This document shows, one piece after another, positions 6,352 through 6,635 of a stretch of 6,635 nucleotides of DNA. A program made the translations under genes and the position numbers. The DNA comes from JBAXGE01 sp044344145. Its GTDB lineage: Bacteria; Planctomycetota; Phycisphaerae; WQYP01. Under the pieces are notes generated by a model. The model was given only the letters and a program-made list of their open reading frames with translations. It was not told the origin of the DNA and did not search any database. Position 1 is the first letter of the stretch. Each line of letters opens with the position of its first letter. Where the stretch lies: positions 1 to 6,635 of the forward strand of contig JBIJDM010000168.1 of assembly GCA_044344145.1 (NCBI GenBank), written 5' to 3'.

Positions 6352-6377
6352 ATAGGCGGGAATAACTGAAGATGACG

Positions 6378-6409
6378 GAGGCGGCCCGGTGGGTCGCCTC
6401 TTTTTTTTT
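6378..6409 (+). terminator. Rho-independent terminator of guaB
   Basis: A 10-bp stem pairs 6378-6387 (GAGGCGGCCC) with 6391-6400 (GGGTCGCCTC), including one G-T wobble, around the loop GGT. Nine T residues (6401-6409) follow directly. It begins 26 nt after the guaB stop. No A tract precedes the stem, so it should act only on plus-strand transcripts. Confidence 0.93.
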
Positions 6410-6455
6410 GGGGTAGAGGGGAGTAGTGGGGTTGGGATTGCGGGGGTGGTTGGGG
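6410..6455 (+). other. G-quadruplex-type motif after the guaB terminator
   Basis: Six runs of three to five G on the plus strand lie at 6410-6413, 6418-6421, 6428-6431, 6434-6436, 6442-6446 and 6452-6455, with loops of 2-6 nt. The motif starts right at the end of the terminator T tract and reaches to 5 nt before the -10 element of the next gene. It is the purine-rich counterpart of the motif upstream of guaB. Whether it folds is not known. Confidence 0.55.
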
Positions 6456-6466
6456 AGCGTTATACT
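6438..6466 (+). promoter_or_regulatory. Promoter of the downstream lipoprotein gene
   Basis: TATACT (6461-6466; 5 of 6 matches) is preceded at 17 nt by TTGCGG (6438-6443; 3 of 6 matches, with the key TTG). The predicted start near 6473 gives a leader of about 59 nt. The -35 lies inside the G-rich motif. Confidence 0.5.
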
Positions 6467-6531
6467 TTTTCCCGTCGTGATGCCGGATGCAAGTGGATGA
6501 TGTGGATGGGTCTGCAACAAGGAGCATAACT

Positions 6532-6635
6532 GTGAAGAGATTCATGATTCAGACCATGATGGTGGCGATGATGATGGTAGGAATGGGGGCATGCAAGCGG
6601 TCAGACGCCGACCCGATGGTGCCGCAGGTAGAGAC
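6532..6635 (+). CDS. Putative lipoprotein, N-terminal fragment cut by window edge
   Basis: Only the first 34 codons are present, and the frame is open to the window end. A GTG start at 6532 is chosen because AAGGAG ends 7 nt upstream; the next ATG (6544) has no such site. The product begins with a KR positive segment, a hydrophobic core made largely of methionine (8 Met in the first 20 residues, counting the start), and a plausible though non-canonical lipobox M-G-A-C with Cys21. After the cysteine the sequence becomes polar (KRSDADP), as in mature lipoproteins. A promoter and the guaB terminator upstream suggest an independent transcription unit. The mature function cannot be judged. Confidence 0.72.
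   Translation, partial: MKRFMIQTMMVAMMMVGMGACKRSDADPMVPQVE

Noticed and set aside
1..6635. CRISPR array, tRNA, rRNA, insertion sequence, or defence or biosynthetic system
   Set aside because: No regularly spaced direct repeats, tRNA cloverleaf, transposase motifs or defence-protein domains are seen on either strand.

Overview
The window is a GC-rich bacterial chromosome segment, densely coding, with six protein genes and no RNA gene, insertion sequence or CRISPR array. My best guess at the source is a planctomycete-like bacterium of the PVC group, possibly Phycisphaerae. This rests on three things: a lipoprotein with an N-terminal domain resembling the YdjY domain common in planctomycetes, Ala/Pro linkers carrying repeated A/G-T-Q-P tetrapeptides, and a short two-hairpin intergenic repeat of a kind I recall as dispersed in PVC genomes. 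The lineage is an inference, not a demonstrated result.

Layout from left to right. Positions 1-165 are non-coding and hold the two-hairpin repeat. Four genes then run on the minus strand. In transcription order they are: a cytosolic HMA-domain copper-chaperone-like protein (4669-4439); an exported parvulin/SurA-like peptidyl-prolyl isomerase (4442-3291), whose start overlaps the chaperone stop in an ATGA junction; the E2 subunit of 2-oxoglutarate dehydrogenase, sucB (3224-1962); and a large lipoprotein with a YdjY-like domain plus a helical tail (1857-166). The 66-nt and 104-nt gaps before sucB and the lipoprotein gene each hold a plausible promoter, so this is probably a loose cluster rather than one tight operon.

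A divergent intergenic region (4670-4815) separates the cluster from guaB (IMP dehydrogenase, 4816-6351, plus strand). A TTGACA-N17-CATTAT promoter places the predicted transcription start on the guaB ATG, and there is no Shine-Dalgarno sequence, so guaB looks leaderless. A strong intrinsic terminator follows guaB. Next come a G-rich spacer, a promoter and the first 34 codons of another lipoprotein with a methionine-rich signal peptide, cut by the window edge.

Metabolically this is a mix of housekeeping genes: the TCA cycle (sucB), guanine nucleotide synthesis (guaB), and envelope protein folding and lipoproteins. I see no defence system or mobile element. The items most worth a second look are the coupled copper-chaperone/foldase pair, the apparently leaderless guaB, two G-quadruplex-type motifs flanking guaB, a palindrome overlapping the lipoprotein promoter, and the modified active-site flap of GuaB.
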